In this document: piece after piece, positions 5,157 through 5,321 of the stretch | Numbering within the stretch: position 1 is the stretch's first letter | How the letters are laid out: each line of letters begins with the position of its first letter | Source of the DNA: Anaerolineales bacterium | Lineage (GTDB): Bacteria; Chloroflexota; Anaerolineae; Anaerolineales; DRMV01 | DNA: 5,321 bases | Assembly (NCBI GenBank): GCA_015494815.1 | Contig: WGAK01000099.1 | Span: 1 to 5,321 of the forward strand | Reading direction: 5' to 3' | Notes under the pieces: generated by a model | The model's database searches: none | What the model saw: the letters and a program-made list of their open reading frames with translations, nothing else | What the model was told of the DNA's origin: nothing | Program-made: the position numbers and the translations under genes

Positions 5157-5165
5157 CCGCGGCGC
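5141..5165. promoter_or_regulatory. Perfect inverted repeat centred on the cysM -35 box (candidate operator)
   Basis: GCGCCGCGG (5141-5149) and CCGCGGCGC (5157-5165) are perfect 9-bp inverted arms around the 7 bp ATGTCAA, which contains most of the -35 hexamer. A dimeric repressor bound here would block RNA polymerase. No T-run follows on either strand, so it is not a typical terminator. The regulator is unknown. Confidence 0.55.
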
Positions 5166-5276
5166 GAGGCCGGGTGTGTCCCAAGTTGGTGGGAAGGTCA
5201 GAGAGCCTGGCTCATAAGGGCCCAGGCCTCTGCCCATGCCTTTTGGCCACCCATCCCCGCACTCCGGAGGGCTAAC
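5166..5276. other. Upstream region of the divergent gene
   Basis: These 111 bp separate the cysM control region from the plus-strand gene. A weak inverted repeat (GCCTGG 5205-5210, CCAGGC 5222-5227) encloses an AT-richer patch, TCATAA, which is a poor -10 candidate for the plus-strand gene. I see no RNA gene, T-box or convincing promoter here. Confidence 0.35.
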
Positions 5277-5284
5277 ATGCTCCG
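5265..5284 (+). promoter_or_regulatory. Ribosome site of the plus-strand gene within a small hairpin
   Basis: GGAGG (5266-5270) lies 6 nt before ATG 5277. CGGAG (5265-5269) can pair with CTCCG (5280-5284), placing the start codon in the loop. The stem is only 5 bp and may be chance. Confidence 0.4.
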
Positions 5285-5321
5285 TAAGCCTTGGCTTGTC
5301 CAGCGTTGCCCTCGCCCCCGA
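5277..5321 (+). CDS. N-terminus of an unidentified plus-strand protein (cut by window edge)
   Basis: ATG 5277 with a well-spaced GGAGG opens a frame that reads MLRKPWLVQRCPRPR for 15 codons to the right edge. I do not recognise the family. The good ribosome site and absence of a stop support a real start, and the basic N-terminus has no obvious signal peptide. It is divergent from the cysM promoter; whether it is related in function cannot be judged. The short frame could still be chance. Confidence 0.5.
   Translation, partial: MLRKPWLVQRCPRPR

Noticed and set aside
5166..5276. T-box or riboswitch upstream of the plus-strand gene
   Set aside because: No T-box antiterminator signature, no specifier-like stem and no terminator are visible; only a weak inverted repeat is present.

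Overview
The window is GC-rich, compactly organised bacterial DNA. All genes except one partial gene at the right edge are on the minus strand. The best guess for the host is a Chloroflexota (Anaerolineae-like) bacterium. This is inferred from the TatA hinge and amphipathic sequence (FGVGRI...GLRAFREGL), a YvcK protein with an N-terminal membrane-anchor extension, the DXP-independent PdxS/PdxT pathway to pyridoxal phosphate (PLP), and strong AGGAGG Shine-Dalgarno sites. No marker gene settles the taxonomy.

From right to left, in the direction of transcription: (1) At 5277-5321 a plus-strand CDS begins and leaves the window, divergent from everything else. (2) The 362 bp between it and cysM hold a strong sigma-70-type promoter (TTGACA, 16 bp, TACAAT). 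A perfect 9-bp inverted repeat is centred on its -35 box. Downstream lies a complete ribosome-mediated attenuator: a 21-codon leader peptide with three consecutive Cys codons, a protector hairpin starting right after those codons, an alternative antiterminator pairing, and a GC-rich hairpin with six U residues. (3) cysM-type cysteine synthase follows, so the attenuator would sense cysteinyl-tRNA and control cysteine synthesis. (4) A second transcription unit with its own extended -10 promoter carries tatA and, 4 bp later, a LutA-like CCG-domain Fe-S protein. (5) A third unit carries pdxS, pdxT and yvcK with 21-bp and 17-bp gaps. Its promoter closely resembles that of tatA, and its roughly 65-nt leader can form mutually exclusive hairpins next to the pdxS ribosome site. 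yvcK runs off the left edge.

Functionally, PdxS and PdxT make PLP, which CysM needs as cofactor. YvcK is a UDP-GlcNAc-binding regulator of carbon flux and cell envelope synthesis in characterised bacteria. TatA is a component of the twin-arginine exporter. The LutA-like protein resembles the Fe-S subunit of lactate-oxidising complexes, but no partner genes are visible. The most notable element is the cysteine-specific attenuator at 4965-5107. It is too short to be seen as an ordinary gene and is fully supported by base pairing and codon content.
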